The notes beneath the pieces are model-generated. The model worked only from the letters and a program-made list of their open reading frames with translations. It was not told the origin of the DNA and did not search any database. Both the position numbers and the translations under genes were made by a program. Source: Adiantum capillus-veneris (taxonomy: Eukaryota > Streptophyta > Polypodiopsida > Polypodiales > Pteridaceae). Taken from it: a stretch of 64,000 nucleotides of DNA. The first letter of the stretch is position 1; every line of letters starts with the position of its first letter. The stretch spans positions 84,004,260 through 84,068,259 of the forward strand of contig CM043948.1 of assembly GCA_014529385.2 (NCBI GenBank), read 5' to 3'. Below are positions 37,098 through 46,694 of this stretch, piece after piece.

Positions 37098-39194
37098 ATG
37101 TACGCTATAATAGGCCAACCACTTTACAGGCTAATAGTGAACTTTGAATGGACAGAGGAGTGTGAGGAATCATTCAAGAAATTGAAAGAGGCACTCATTA
37201 CTGCTCCAGTCTTGAAATCACCAGATTGGGAGAAGATATTCCATGTGCACATAGATGCTTCGGCATATGCAATAGGATGCATTCTGGCTCAGCCAGAAGA
37301 AGGAAACATGGATTTTCCTATCTGTTACGCCAGTCGACAGCTCAACCATGCAGAGAAGAATTACACCACAACAGAGCGAGAGGGATTAGGAATGATATAT
37401 GCTGTGAAGAAATTTCGGCATTATCTTCTAGCCAACAAGTTTGTGTTTTTTACGGATCACCAAGCCTTGCTCTACCTAGTGAATAAACCATGCAATACCG
37501 GGAGAATAGTGAGATGGTTCATTATCTTACTGGAATTCGACTTCACGGTAGTAGTAAAGAAAGGAAAAACACATCTTAGAGCTGATCATCTTTCGCGATT
37601 GACGAATGGAGAAGACCCTATAGGAGTAGATGACGACATGCCAGACGCGTACTTGTTCAACATAGAAATGATACCTAAGTGGTCTCAAAATGTCGTTAAC
37701 CTATTAACCTATGGAGGAGAGTTCGATAGAAGAGAATACAACCTGAAACATATTGCTATTCAGCAATCCAAGAATCTTCAATTGATTGCAGGAAGGTTGT
37801 ATCAATTGGGAAATGATCATGTTTTACGACTATGCATCAATCCTGAGGAATATAGTATATATCTGCGCGAAGCACATGTTCAGGAATGTGCATTTCATTG
37901 TTCAAGAAGGAACACATATAGGAATTTGTTACAATTGGGAGTCTATTGGCCAGGAATGAAAGAAAGCGTACATGAATATGTCACTGTATGTATTGTATGT
38001 TCATCAAAACCGCCAGCAGAGTATTCGACATTATATCAGATAATGATCGCTCCAGAATGGAGTCAGTATATTGTTGAATATCTCACAAATAGAACTTTCC
38101 CAGAAGGAACGTCAAAAGCTCGTCAGAAATCTGTAGAGACAGAAGCTAGAGATTACGCTTTAATAGGAGATCAACTCTATAAGAGAGGTAAAGACAACCA
38201 GCTTAGGATTTGCGCATCAGAGTCTGAGTATGTGATAATCCTGGAGCAAGCTCATGGAGGAGTAGGTGGAGGCCATTTCTCAGGTGATAAGACAGCAAAA
38301 CTTGTCTTAGCCGCAGGAATATGGTGGCCAACATTACATATGGACGCTGAGGAATACGTTAAACGGTGTGATGACTGTCAGCGGACCAAAGTACCACTTA
38401 AAAGAGATGATATGCCGCTTAGACCAATGATGGGGGCAAGAGCTTTTGCAAAATGGGGGATTGATTATGTCGGACCCATTTCACCTCCTGCATATAAGAC
38501 TCATGCACAATACATCATTGTGGCTACAGACTATCTAACAAAGTGGGTCGAAGCAAAGGCAACTCAAAAAGCAGATGCCAGGACCACGGCACAATTTCTA
38601 TATGAATACGTCTTTGTACGATATGGATTGCCAATAGAAATTGTGAGTGATCGAGGCACACATTTCATAAATGAAGTGATAGAGATCCTTCTAGATGAAT
38701 TCATGGTAATCCATAGGAAATCAGCCCCGTATCATCCACAAGCAAACGGACAAGCTGAAGCAACAAACAAAACCATATGCACGGTCCTTACGAAGATTGT
38801 ATCTGAGTCGAGAACTGACTGGGACCAGAAGTTGCATTCAACATTATGGGCATATAGGGTAGCATATAAAACATCAATAGGAACGACCCCATATAACATG
38901 GTTTTTGGGCTAAATGCTATCTTGCCAATAGAATTCTTGATTTCAACCTTAAGGGTGGCTAAGGATCTAGAGTGGACAGGGCACGAGCTCTCTGATAGAA
39001 TAGATGACCTGGAAAAGCTAGATGAGCTTCGCCTAAAAGCAGTAGCTTCCATCTACGCTCAAAAAAGGCGACAAAAGGAATTTTTTGATAAGCATGTGCG
39101 GACTAAAGAGTTTAAGGTTGGGGACTATGTCCTAGTTTACACTCTGAAACAGCATGCTAAAAGCTTAAAAAGCGAGGGATGGGACCTCTGGTGA
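37098..39194 (+). pseudogene. Element B RNase H, duplicated HHCC module and integrase
   Basis: 698 open codons. RNase H: HVHIDASAYAIGC, TTEREGLGMIYAVKKF, TDHQALLYL. Two similar modules of about 126 residues follow. Each has a W-S-Q segment (PKWSQNVVNLLT; PEWSQYIVEYLT), a GxLYxxGxD strand, HX6H and CX2C: first His codons 37875 and 37896 with Cys 37989 and 37998, second His 38253 and 38274. The integrase core has GIDYVGPIS, VSDRGTHF and HPQANGQAEA, a DD35E signature. The C-terminal part has FFDKHVRTKEFKVGDYVLV. Family A has only one HHCC module. The frame is lost at 39192-39194, and the trace continues in frame 2. Confidence 0.93.
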
Positions 39195-40577
39195 TTAAAG
39201 ATCTATCACCAAGTGGAGCCGTCAAGCTTGCTACATTAGACGGAGAAGAAATGCCCAATTGGATTAGTGGATGCAGAGTGAAAAAGTATCTTTTGCCGCT
39301 AACCCAAGACATGCTTCTCAAAATACATCAAGAAAAGCTGCGTGTCCAAAAAAGAAAAAGATTGTAGAGGAAGCGCAAGCCGAGGCGAAGGAAAGAATGG
39401 AGAAAAGAAGACTACTGCGTCAGAAACAGCGCAATGAAGGAGCAATACGAATAAACGCAGTTAGTATAACAGAAATGGGGAATGACAAAGAAGAACCCAT
39501 CATTGAATGCAAAGTAGGGACCAACCAAATCAAAGCCAGAGCACTATTGGATTCAGGAGCTCAAGCTAACCTACTTTCACTCAGTTTGTATAGACAATTG
39601 ACAAATGACACTAAACTACAAACTGCCAAGCAAGAGTTAAAGAGTTACTCTGAGAATTCAATCAAAACTGTCGGATGCACAGTTTTACATATACAGATTA
39701 ACCAATATGTGTATCCTCATATGTTTTACGTGGTTGAAGACCAAGCTACACAACATCCATTATTGCTAGGACAACCATGGCAGAAGCAATACAATGCAAT
39801 GATTGACTGGAGTTCTAAATCAGTGCTTATCAAATACGAAGGTGAAAGTCAATCAGTTAAGTTCACCAAAGGAGCAGAGCCAACTCCAAAGGAAGAATCC
39901 ACGGACAAGGGCAAACAACAAACAGAGAAAAAGAAGAAGCAATGGCAACCAAAAGTTTCTATACAACCGGATTACTCTTCGACGAGGAATTCTCAACAGT
40001 GGATAAGGAAGACAAGCAATAATATAACAGCTCAACCTTGGAAAAAAACGGAGTCAAAGTTGGTATGGAGACCAAAAAAGGCTGTGCCAGAGAACAAAAG
40101 GTGGAAAACAGAGTCTTCAATACCAGACAACAGAGTGATCCCCGACAATCAAGGACAGTGAAACAGATCTGGATTCCAAAGAAGTTCATGACGGCACAAA
40201 GCTACAGCAAGCAAATTTGGATCCCAAAGATTTGTAAACAGGAACTCCCTTCAATACAATCAACGGAAACTCCTAGGTATTTCAAGGCGAGGAAATCAAC
40301 ACACAGAACAAAGCAGGTTTGGGTCGCAAAGAGTTTGTGGCAAGCACAAGCAAAGCGGAAGCAGATTTGGATTGTGAAAAAAGACAACAAGGTAATGAAG
40401 AATCCATCTACTGATTCTACTACCGAAGTGCCAAAACCAACCCAAAACCCGACCACCAATCCTTCAATCAAACAAAGAGCAGCTTTATTGGAAAGAATGT
40501 TGTATCGTCGCTCTACAATTGCATTGGGAACTTATGACCAAAACAACTACAATGCTTCACCCACAGACACTTCATAG
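39195..40577 (+). pseudogene. Element B post-integrase second retropepsin-like domain and W-P-K tail
   Basis: After the integrase end (MGPLVIKDLSPSGAVKLATL) and a basic helix (EEAQAEAKERMEKRRLLR), a second aspartic-protease-like domain runs IIECKVGTNQIKARALLDSG (Asp codon 39550-39552) to LLGQPWQKQYNAMIDWSSKS (about 39760-39825). Both hallmark motifs of a retropepsin monomer, D-S-G and a hydrophobic-G motif, are present. The tail repeats LVWRPKK, QIWIPKK, QIWIPKI, QVWVAKS and QIWIVKK between 40055 and 40385, and the frame ends at TAG 40575-40577. Frame breaks lie near 39345 and 40140. Role unknown: a second protease, a dimerisation partner for the first, or a nucleic-acid or host-binding module. 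Confidence 0.75.
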
Positions 40578-40598
40578 TCGTCCGGGAGGACTCAGACT

Positions 40599-40612
40599 AG
40601 GAGGGGGGGAGG
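40599..40612 (+). promoter_or_regulatory. Internal polypurine tract identical to the 3' PPT
   Basis: It contains GGAGGGGGGGAG (40600-40611), the same 12-mer as at 46683-46694 just before the 3' LTR, and lies 22 bp after the polyprotein stop. It could be a central PPT for a second plus-strand start. Confidence 0.6.
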
Positions 40613-42212
40613 TATACAGGAGCTACAAAGCAGCTACAAGCGGAAAAAACAAAGAAAAACAAAAATTATATTACAAGGGCAGTGTCTTACATGATTTTGC
40701 AATTTTTTATGTTTGATTGCGGATATTGATAATATTTATGCCCTTATATACCTTGTTTTGCAACAAGAAGAGATCAAATGATGAATTTGGGTCTCTAGAT
40801 GTGTAAATATCACTAAATAAGAGTGTTTTTGGAGCTAAAAAGTGGAAAAAAGTGGTAATCCAAGTCCAGAAATCACAAAGAAGTGTATATTCATATACAC
40901 AGGGTTACCAGCTATTTATCGTGTATGTTTGGAATTTTTTGGCTTCAATTTGCTATTTTCCTTTATTTTTTATGATTTTCTTAATAAAAGTAAAAGAAAA
41001 ATAAAAAACAGGTGAAATGAGATCGGAAAAAAGAAAAGAATAGACGGTGATGATCCTAATGACAAGGGCAACCCATGGTAAAAATGGGGTACAATTCTGA
41101 AAAAGTTGCGGAAAGCCCGAAATGACAGAATTTTGGCAAAGTGGACAAATTTCTCAGAAACAGGTCAAACGGAGTCCAAATTGAGAAATTTCAAATCCTA
41201 AAGTGCATTTCACGACGAGATAGGAGCACATGTCAAATTTGGTAACAAGTGATCCGGGAAGCCCGAAGTTAAGTATTTTTCACTTCACTATCAAGCTCAT
41301 TTCCACTATTACCTTCTTGGAGAGAGCAAAGAGCACACAGGAGCATCCGACCTTCTACCGCCTTCTACGACTGCTACGAGAGCTCAGAGGACACCAGACA
41401 TGAGAGGTAGACTCGTTGCCATAAGCTTTTGATGCTTATCGTTAACTTTTGTCGCGAAAACTGACCAAAACCAAGAAACAAGAGCAGACGGGGAATGGGG
41501 AAGAACGCTAGGTAGGGGCACAACCGCCTAACCAAACCTTGCAAGAACTTAGAGGTGGGTTACCCTAACATAGAAGATGAGTTTCTAGCACTCAAAGCTC
41601 GAGAAAGAACGACTGGAAAAACCCTAGGTCAACAGAGCCTGCAAGAGGCAAACAGAAAAAAGTTGTCGGAACGACACAAAACTTCTCAGGAAGCTTAACA
41701 ACATCGAGGGCAATGCAACCATGGAGTATCTCCAGGTTTGGATCACCAAAAGTAGGTCGGAACAACCGATTCGGCTGCGGACACACAAAGCGTCATTTTG
41801 GCATAACGGCTAAAATTGACGACCAAATGACATGAAACTTCACAAGCAGCTTCAAATATACATGGATGACTTATGTTTGCAAGCAAAACCCAAAAGAAAG
41901 CTGATTCACTTACCGATGGTGAAAAAGACGCTTTCGGGCAACCAAATGGAGAAAGATGGAGAACGGGGAGCCAAAGTCAAGTCAACCAACTGGGTGGCTT
42001 CACAACATATCCAATGAGCTGGAAATGCAACTCTCAAGAAGAAAAGTTGAAGAAATTCAACTCCAAGGCAAAAAGACGACTTCGGAGACTGAAATGCCTA
42101 TAAGGGGGCTTTTTAGCTAAACTGATGACTTTTTAAGTTGAAAACTAGTTAGCAGGGCTTAGGGCACTAGCACAAAGCATTCTTTGCACAAAAAGACCAA
42201 CATTTCAAGAAA
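40613..42212 (+). other. Element B spacer, left part
   Basis: Non-coding spacer between the polyprotein and the extra ORF, AT-rich at first (40700-41010). No domain-bearing ORF. A 23-bp patch identical to the element's RT catalytic codons lies at 41854-41876. Confidence 0.65.
41854..41876 (+). repeat. 23-bp patch identical to the RT YMDD coding region
   Basis: Exactly the same 23 bases as 36812-36834 (codons around IYMDDLC), with unrelated sequence on both sides. Too long for chance in this context; it suggests a template-switch or patch insertion. Confidence 0.85.
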
Positions 42213-43223
42213 AGACATCATACGCGTATGATGTCTCACAGCATGATTTTCACATCCATTTCAACATTTGAGTGCATAGCCTCATTCCACATGTTAATCA
42301 CATCCTATGAACCAAGTATCATGAGAATTGGAGTTAGAAAACCCAAGGAAAACCAAAAAGACGCAAAGTAGGCCATAAAATTGATTTTTGGTCCTAATTT
42401 TGTCAAAATAACTCCAAACTCATTGAAACTTTGTAGGATTGTTGATTAACACATCTACAAGCTATCTGGAACCAAAAAGCACCATTTTGACACAAAAGAC
42501 ATCATACGCGTATGATGTCTATTTGCACTTACAGAGCCAAAAATGCTCATTTGTCATCATACATCCATTATATATATCTAATACATGCTACATATGAAGT
42601 TTGGAACCATTTGGTCAAGTGGATCACCCCATTAGCCCAATTAAGAGAAAATCCTTCATACAAAGCCTATTTTTGTCCCAAATCCAACATATTCAAGTCC
42701 AAACCAAGATTTGAGTATAAACAGTCCTTCACTAGCACATGGAGAGTCCACAGAACCAATCCCATGAAAAATTGATGAAAAAGACATCATACGCGTATGA
42801 TGTCTCCAGAGCCATTTTTAGTCCAAATTCTATCCAAACTTGATAAATCCACTGAATAAGCCTATCTAAAGCCAAAACCAAGCTTATAGAGAAAATTGGT
42901 CCAAAAATGCACTAAAAGACATCATACGCGTATGATGTCTCACTATGTGATTTTGGCACCTCAGGGCTTCAACCACCAAACAGAAGTGTTCTACATGCCA
43001 TTTGAAGGTAATCCACCAAGTTTTACCCAATTTGGATCATAAAATCCAATTCCCTTTCAAAATTTTGCCAAGAGCCTGAACTGGACTAAACTGGCCAAAA
43101 CTTGACCAAATGGGATCCAAACTCAAATCCAAGCATATGATACTCATGTATACACTATCAGCTACAAGCACAACCAATATGAAGTCATTCTGACACAAAA
43201 GACATCATACGCGTATGATGTCT
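42213..43223. repeat. Spacer array of five 24-bp palindromes (element B)
   Basis: Same palindrome as in the leader (AGACATCATACG plus reverse complement), all five perfect: 42213-42236, 42497-42520, 42782-42805, 42917-42940 and 43200-43223. Start spacings are 284, 285, 135 and 283 bp, echoing 289, 125 and 284 in the leader. The last copy begins 190 bp before the ATG of the extra ORF. Spacers are related to the leader spacers only in patches (ATTTGGATCA, AAAATTTTGCCAAGAGCCTGAAC). Confidence 0.95.
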
Positions 43224-43389
43224 CAAGCATGTTTTTGAGCCCAGTTTGCATATTTTTTCACCTACATTGCATCCTTAGGCCCTGAATAGCTCATGTTTCA
43301 ATTTTCAAGTCATTTGAATAGTTAAAAGCTTCATTTCGGCTTTCAGTACTAAAAAGACGCTAACTTCTGAAATTGGAGTTACAGGATCC

Positions 43390-46251
43390 ATGGATTCCGC
43401 TAAGTCATCGGCAACTAAGAGAAAAAGACCAACCATCAAGGATGCTCTTGCAGAAGCAGAACCTTTTGATATTCCAACAGAAACCCTCAAGCCAACCAAG
43501 ACTTGGGTGGAGGAAGCAGTACTAGAAAAAGAGGGAATAAAGATCTACCAGGGGACTTTCAGAGATCCTCAAGGGCAATCGGTCGATGTACCTATGATCC
43601 CACGAGAATTAGTGGATTATAGCAGATCAGAGAACATCAGCAGATACCTGGAAAAGGCTGACTTACACAGGTTCTTCACCTCGAGACCATCAGGTGTAGA
43701 CACAAGAAGAGTGTATGAGTTGGCAACATCCATTCAGAAGGATGGGAAAGCCACTTTGACAGCCATGGATGGAGAAACAGTTGAAGTACAGATCACTCCA
43801 CAGCTCATTGCAGATGCATTGAAGCTGCACAACAAAGGGAGTTCTGTCAGAGAAAGAAGAGAGGCCATAGAGGTCTATGGATCAAAGAAACAAAATACAA
43901 CCTACGGAGATATGGCAGATCAACGAGCGGCAACCCTTTGCCGGTTATACAACCAGTTTTTCCATGTGTGCAGTAAAAGACCGCAGAAGTATACTACACC
44001 ACCCCATGCCATTGCGACAACCATCACATGGGCACTGAAGAGCAACATGCCAAAAGAGGTGAATTATGCTCAATACATCCACGAGCAAGTAATCGCCATG
44101 CACAACCAGAAGCCAAAGTACATAGGAGGAGGAGAAATCCTAACAAGAATAGCTTATGAAGCTATTGGAGCTAGGGATCAAGGGCCACAGATTCCCTCCC
44201 AGAATGAGTGGCTTAGAGAAGCCGATGAGGAGGAAGAACAGCAAGAAGTATCCAAGAGGGCGTCCACAAGAGCACGCCGAAAACTAGAAATAGTTTCAGA
44301 ACCTGAGGAGGCCGTGGACGAGCCGCTCAAGAAGAAAGTGAAGAAGAAGGCCGATCCCAAGCAAACCAAAAGTCAAAAAGCCGCAAGAATGGAAAGGCTG
44401 GTGGAGCAGTTTAGAGCGGAAAGAGCTCTAAAGGGGGACTTTGAAGAAATGTGGGTGCCAGACCCCAGTAAAGTTGGAACCAGCTCAGCCAGGCCACATG
44501 TTGATCAATATGATCAATATATTAGAGCTTATGAGGAGTCGGAGGCCATACTGGAGCAACAACCTGTCGAACCTTATACCGAAGAGGAAGTACAGCTTTT
44601 AAAAGCTGAGCTGCAAAAGGACGACAAGGGGAAGAAGAAAGTGGATGAGTCTACTGAACCTCAAGAGAAAGCCGAGCAAGCAAACAAAGGGAAAGCCAAG
44701 ATGACTGAGGAAAATCAGCCCTCTTTTACTGTTGTACCAAGCCCGAAGAAGATGGAAATTATTGTGGAGGAGACCACAATAGAAATAGAAATAGAAATTA
44801 TGGAAAAGCCGGAGGCCGGGACCAAGGAAAAGGAGATAGATCCAGTTCAGCAAAAGAAAGATGATTATGAGGATCTGGTAGCTATCGGATACAATGAAGA
44901 AGAGGCCCTGGAGGCAGTTTATGGGATATCCCTACAGAAACAAGATGATCGGAAAGGGACAAAGGAAAAGACAAAGGGTACAATGGAGAGTAAAGAGAAA
45001 ATGGACGAGCCGAAGCCATTGGAGGTGGTGGCAGAAAGAGCTGTCAAGTTGACAGATGAAGATGAAAAAGACATGCACATGGTGCATGAACTGCTCAGCA
45101 AGATTAAAGAAAGATCCAGAGCAAAGGAAGTAGCACTTGAGACAGCAAAACAAAAGGAAGCAGAGTTGCAGAAGAAGTTAGAGAATGCTATGACTGAATC
45201 TGAAAGTCATAAAGCATCACTCTACGACGCAGAAAACGAGAGAGACGTCTTGATACTCCAACTAGTCGAAGCTTCAAGAGAGGTGACAAGTTCACAGGAA
45301 GCAAAGGAGCGAATAGAAGATGAGCTGGAGGCAGCCAAGGATGAGCTCATTGAGCTGAGGGAAAGAGTCGAACTTCAAGAAAGGACAATCACGAGACTCA
45401 GGACCACCCCTAGAGCTAGCAGAGCAGGAACAGAACAAGAGGGAGCCCTCGTACCAGCTCTGGAAGATCAGGTCAGAAGTCTGCAAAGAGAGCTGAGGTT
45501 AGAGCAAGTGCAAAGATTGCACATGGCGGAGGGATCATTGGCTGCAGAGGAGAGGCTCACATCAGAAAACCAAACACTAAGGACAGAAAATGAGGCCCTT
45601 CGCAAACAGCTCCAAGACCTCCAAGAGCAACAAAGAAGAGAAACAGAGCCACCACAAGAAGAAGCAGGGGGAGCAGCCATAGAGCTACCAGAAACTGGAG
45701 AGGCAACCACAATTGAAGATCCAGCCCCAGTTCAAGAGGTGGCCTCAACTTCAGGAATCTCTGAAGAAGAAGAACAAAGGCTCCATGACCAAATAGAAAA
45801 GTCAACAGAGGAGAGTGCCAAGGCGGAAATGGAATGGGAGAGGAGACTCCTAATCTCCATTAGACTTCAGGGATTAGACACAAAAGTGCTCCATGAAGAG
45901 TGGATGCAACCCAGCCTGCCTTTCCCTTTGATGAAGTTTGAAGTGATAAAAACAAAAAAGAGAATAGAGGAGGAGCAGTATGTCGCTCTTTACGAAGGCG
46001 ACATCACAAAAGAGGGACAATCAAAGAAGATTGTAGATTCGCAGCCTAGATGGAGGAAAGGTTGGCTGAACAAATACCCAGCCTACCTCATCTACTTGGT
46101 AGAGGCACCAAAGGAGATTCGGGAGGATGCAACCTTCTGCCCGTGCCAAGAGTCAGAAGCTGGAAAGAGCATGGCAGGATTGCAGAAAAGAAGCCAAATT
46201 GGCTTAATTACCCAAGGATGCCAGGACCAAAGGCAGGGAGAGAATAGGTAA
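43390..46251 (+). CDS. Element B extra ORF: nuclear-signal, coiled-coil protein
   Basis: 953 codons from ATG 43390, in the position where some plant retrotransposons have env-like genes. The start has a likely nuclear localisation signal (KRKRPTIKD, residues 11-19). The first 280 residues look globular (TWVEEAVLEKEGIKIYQGTF, DALKLHNKGSSVRERREAIE). A Lys/Glu-rich part with a second basic cluster (KKKVKKKADPK, about 316-326) follows, then coiled coil with heptads at about 554-673 and 689-750. No signal peptide or membrane helix is seen, so it is not a typical envelope. No known family was recognised. Its own leader carries the palindrome array, so the protein could be produced separately from gag-pol. 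A frameshift near 46150 likely removes the natural end. Confidence 0.75.
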   Translation: MDSAKSSATKRKRPTIKDALAEAEPFDIPTETLKPTKTWVEEAVLEKEGIKIYQGTFRDPQGQSVDVPMIPRELVDYSRSENISRYLEKADLHRFFTSRPSGVDTRRVYELATSIQKDGKATLTAMDGETVEVQITPQLIADALKLHNKGSSVRERREAIEVYGSKKQNTTYGDMADQRAATLCRLYNQFFHVCSKRPQKYTTPPHAIATTITWALKSNMPKEVNYAQYIHEQVIAMHNQKPKYIGGGEILTRIAYEAIGARDQGPQIPSQNEWLREADEEEEQQEVSKRASTRARRKLEIVSEPEEAVDEPLKKKVKKKADPKQTKSQKAARMERLVEQFRAERALKGDFEEMWVPDPSKVGTSSARPHVDQYDQYIRAYEESEAILEQQPVEPYTEEEVQLLKAELQKDDKGKKKVDESTEPQEKAEQANKGKAKMTEENQPSFTVVPSPKKMEIIVEETTIEIEIEIMEKPEAGTKEKEIDPVQQKKDDYEDLVAIGYNEEEALEAVYGISLQKQDDRKGTKEKTKGTMESKEKMDEPKPLEVVAERAVKLTDEDEKDMHMVHELLSKIKERSRAKEVALETAKQKEAELQKKLENAMTESESHKASLYDAENERDVLILQLVEASREVTSSQEAKERIEDELEAAKDELIELRERVELQERTITRLRTTPRASRAGTEQEGALVPALEDQVRSLQRELRLEQVQRLHMAEGSLAAEERLTSENQTLRTENEALRKQLQDLQEQQRRETEPPQEEAGGAAIELPETGEATTIEDPAPVQEVASTSGISEEEEQRLHDQIEKSTEESAKAEMEWERRLLISIRLQGLDTKVLHEEWMQPSLPFPLMKFEVIKTKKRIEEEQYVALYEGDITKEGQSKKIVDSQPRWRKGWLNKYPAYLIYLVEAPKEIREDATFCPCQESEAGKSMAGLQKRSQIGLITQGCQDQRQGENR

Positions 46252-46645
46252 AGCCTACATGGTGAAAACCCTAACGGGCACCATCAAGCTCTTTACTGGC
46301 TCTCCTGACCTTTCATGTCAGATGCTCAAGAAAATTTGCAGGACTCTCTTAGCTTGCATTGAAGTGTTCGCGCCAGATAAAGCCACGACCTCGAGTCTAC
46401 TATCGACGGCCGACACAGTGACTGATATGATGTATGATCTTTCATTGCAGCCTTCTCCAAAAGTGTTGCACCTCCTATACCAGAGGATTATGTTTTTGCC
46501 TAGCTTCCACATGCAAACATTCGAAGAAGCTTTCTACACCGGCTTTTTCACCCATGAAAGCAAAATATTCGGCCCAACCTTGACCATCGGCAACCTGCGA
46601 TACGAATCACATTTGCAGATGCTCAAGACGACAGGACTTTATTGA
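46252..46645 (+). pseudogene. Out-of-frame continuation of the extra ORF
   Basis: Frame 2 is open from about 46207 to TGA 46643-46645. It encodes a 128-codon segment from ATG 46259 (MVKTLTGTIKLFTGSPDLSC) with helical, domain-like composition. Frame 2 just upstream also reads sensibly (LERAWQDCRKEAKLA, then a TAA at about 46204). This suggests the 953-codon ORF originally continued here and was broken by a frameshift and a stop. A separate small protein is the alternative. Confidence 0.5.
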
Positions 46646-46682
46646 CCAAGCATAAAGGTCATTTCAGGGACGACATGAACAC

Positions 46683-46694
46683 GGAGGGGGGGAG
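46683..46694 (+). promoter_or_regulatory. 3' polypurine tract of element B
   Basis: GGAGGGGGGGAG directly before the 3' LTR (TGTTGAGCC at 46695). It primes plus-strand synthesis. Confidence 0.9.

Noticed and set aside
37226-37486. Alternate-frame ORFs over RNase H (also 62328-62588)
   Set aside because: Shadow frames of strongly conserved RNase H coding; no domain of their own.
43390-46251. Envelope glycoprotein gene
   Set aside because: The position fits, but there is no signal peptide, transmembrane helix or Cys-rich ectodomain; basic nuclear signal and coiled coil instead.
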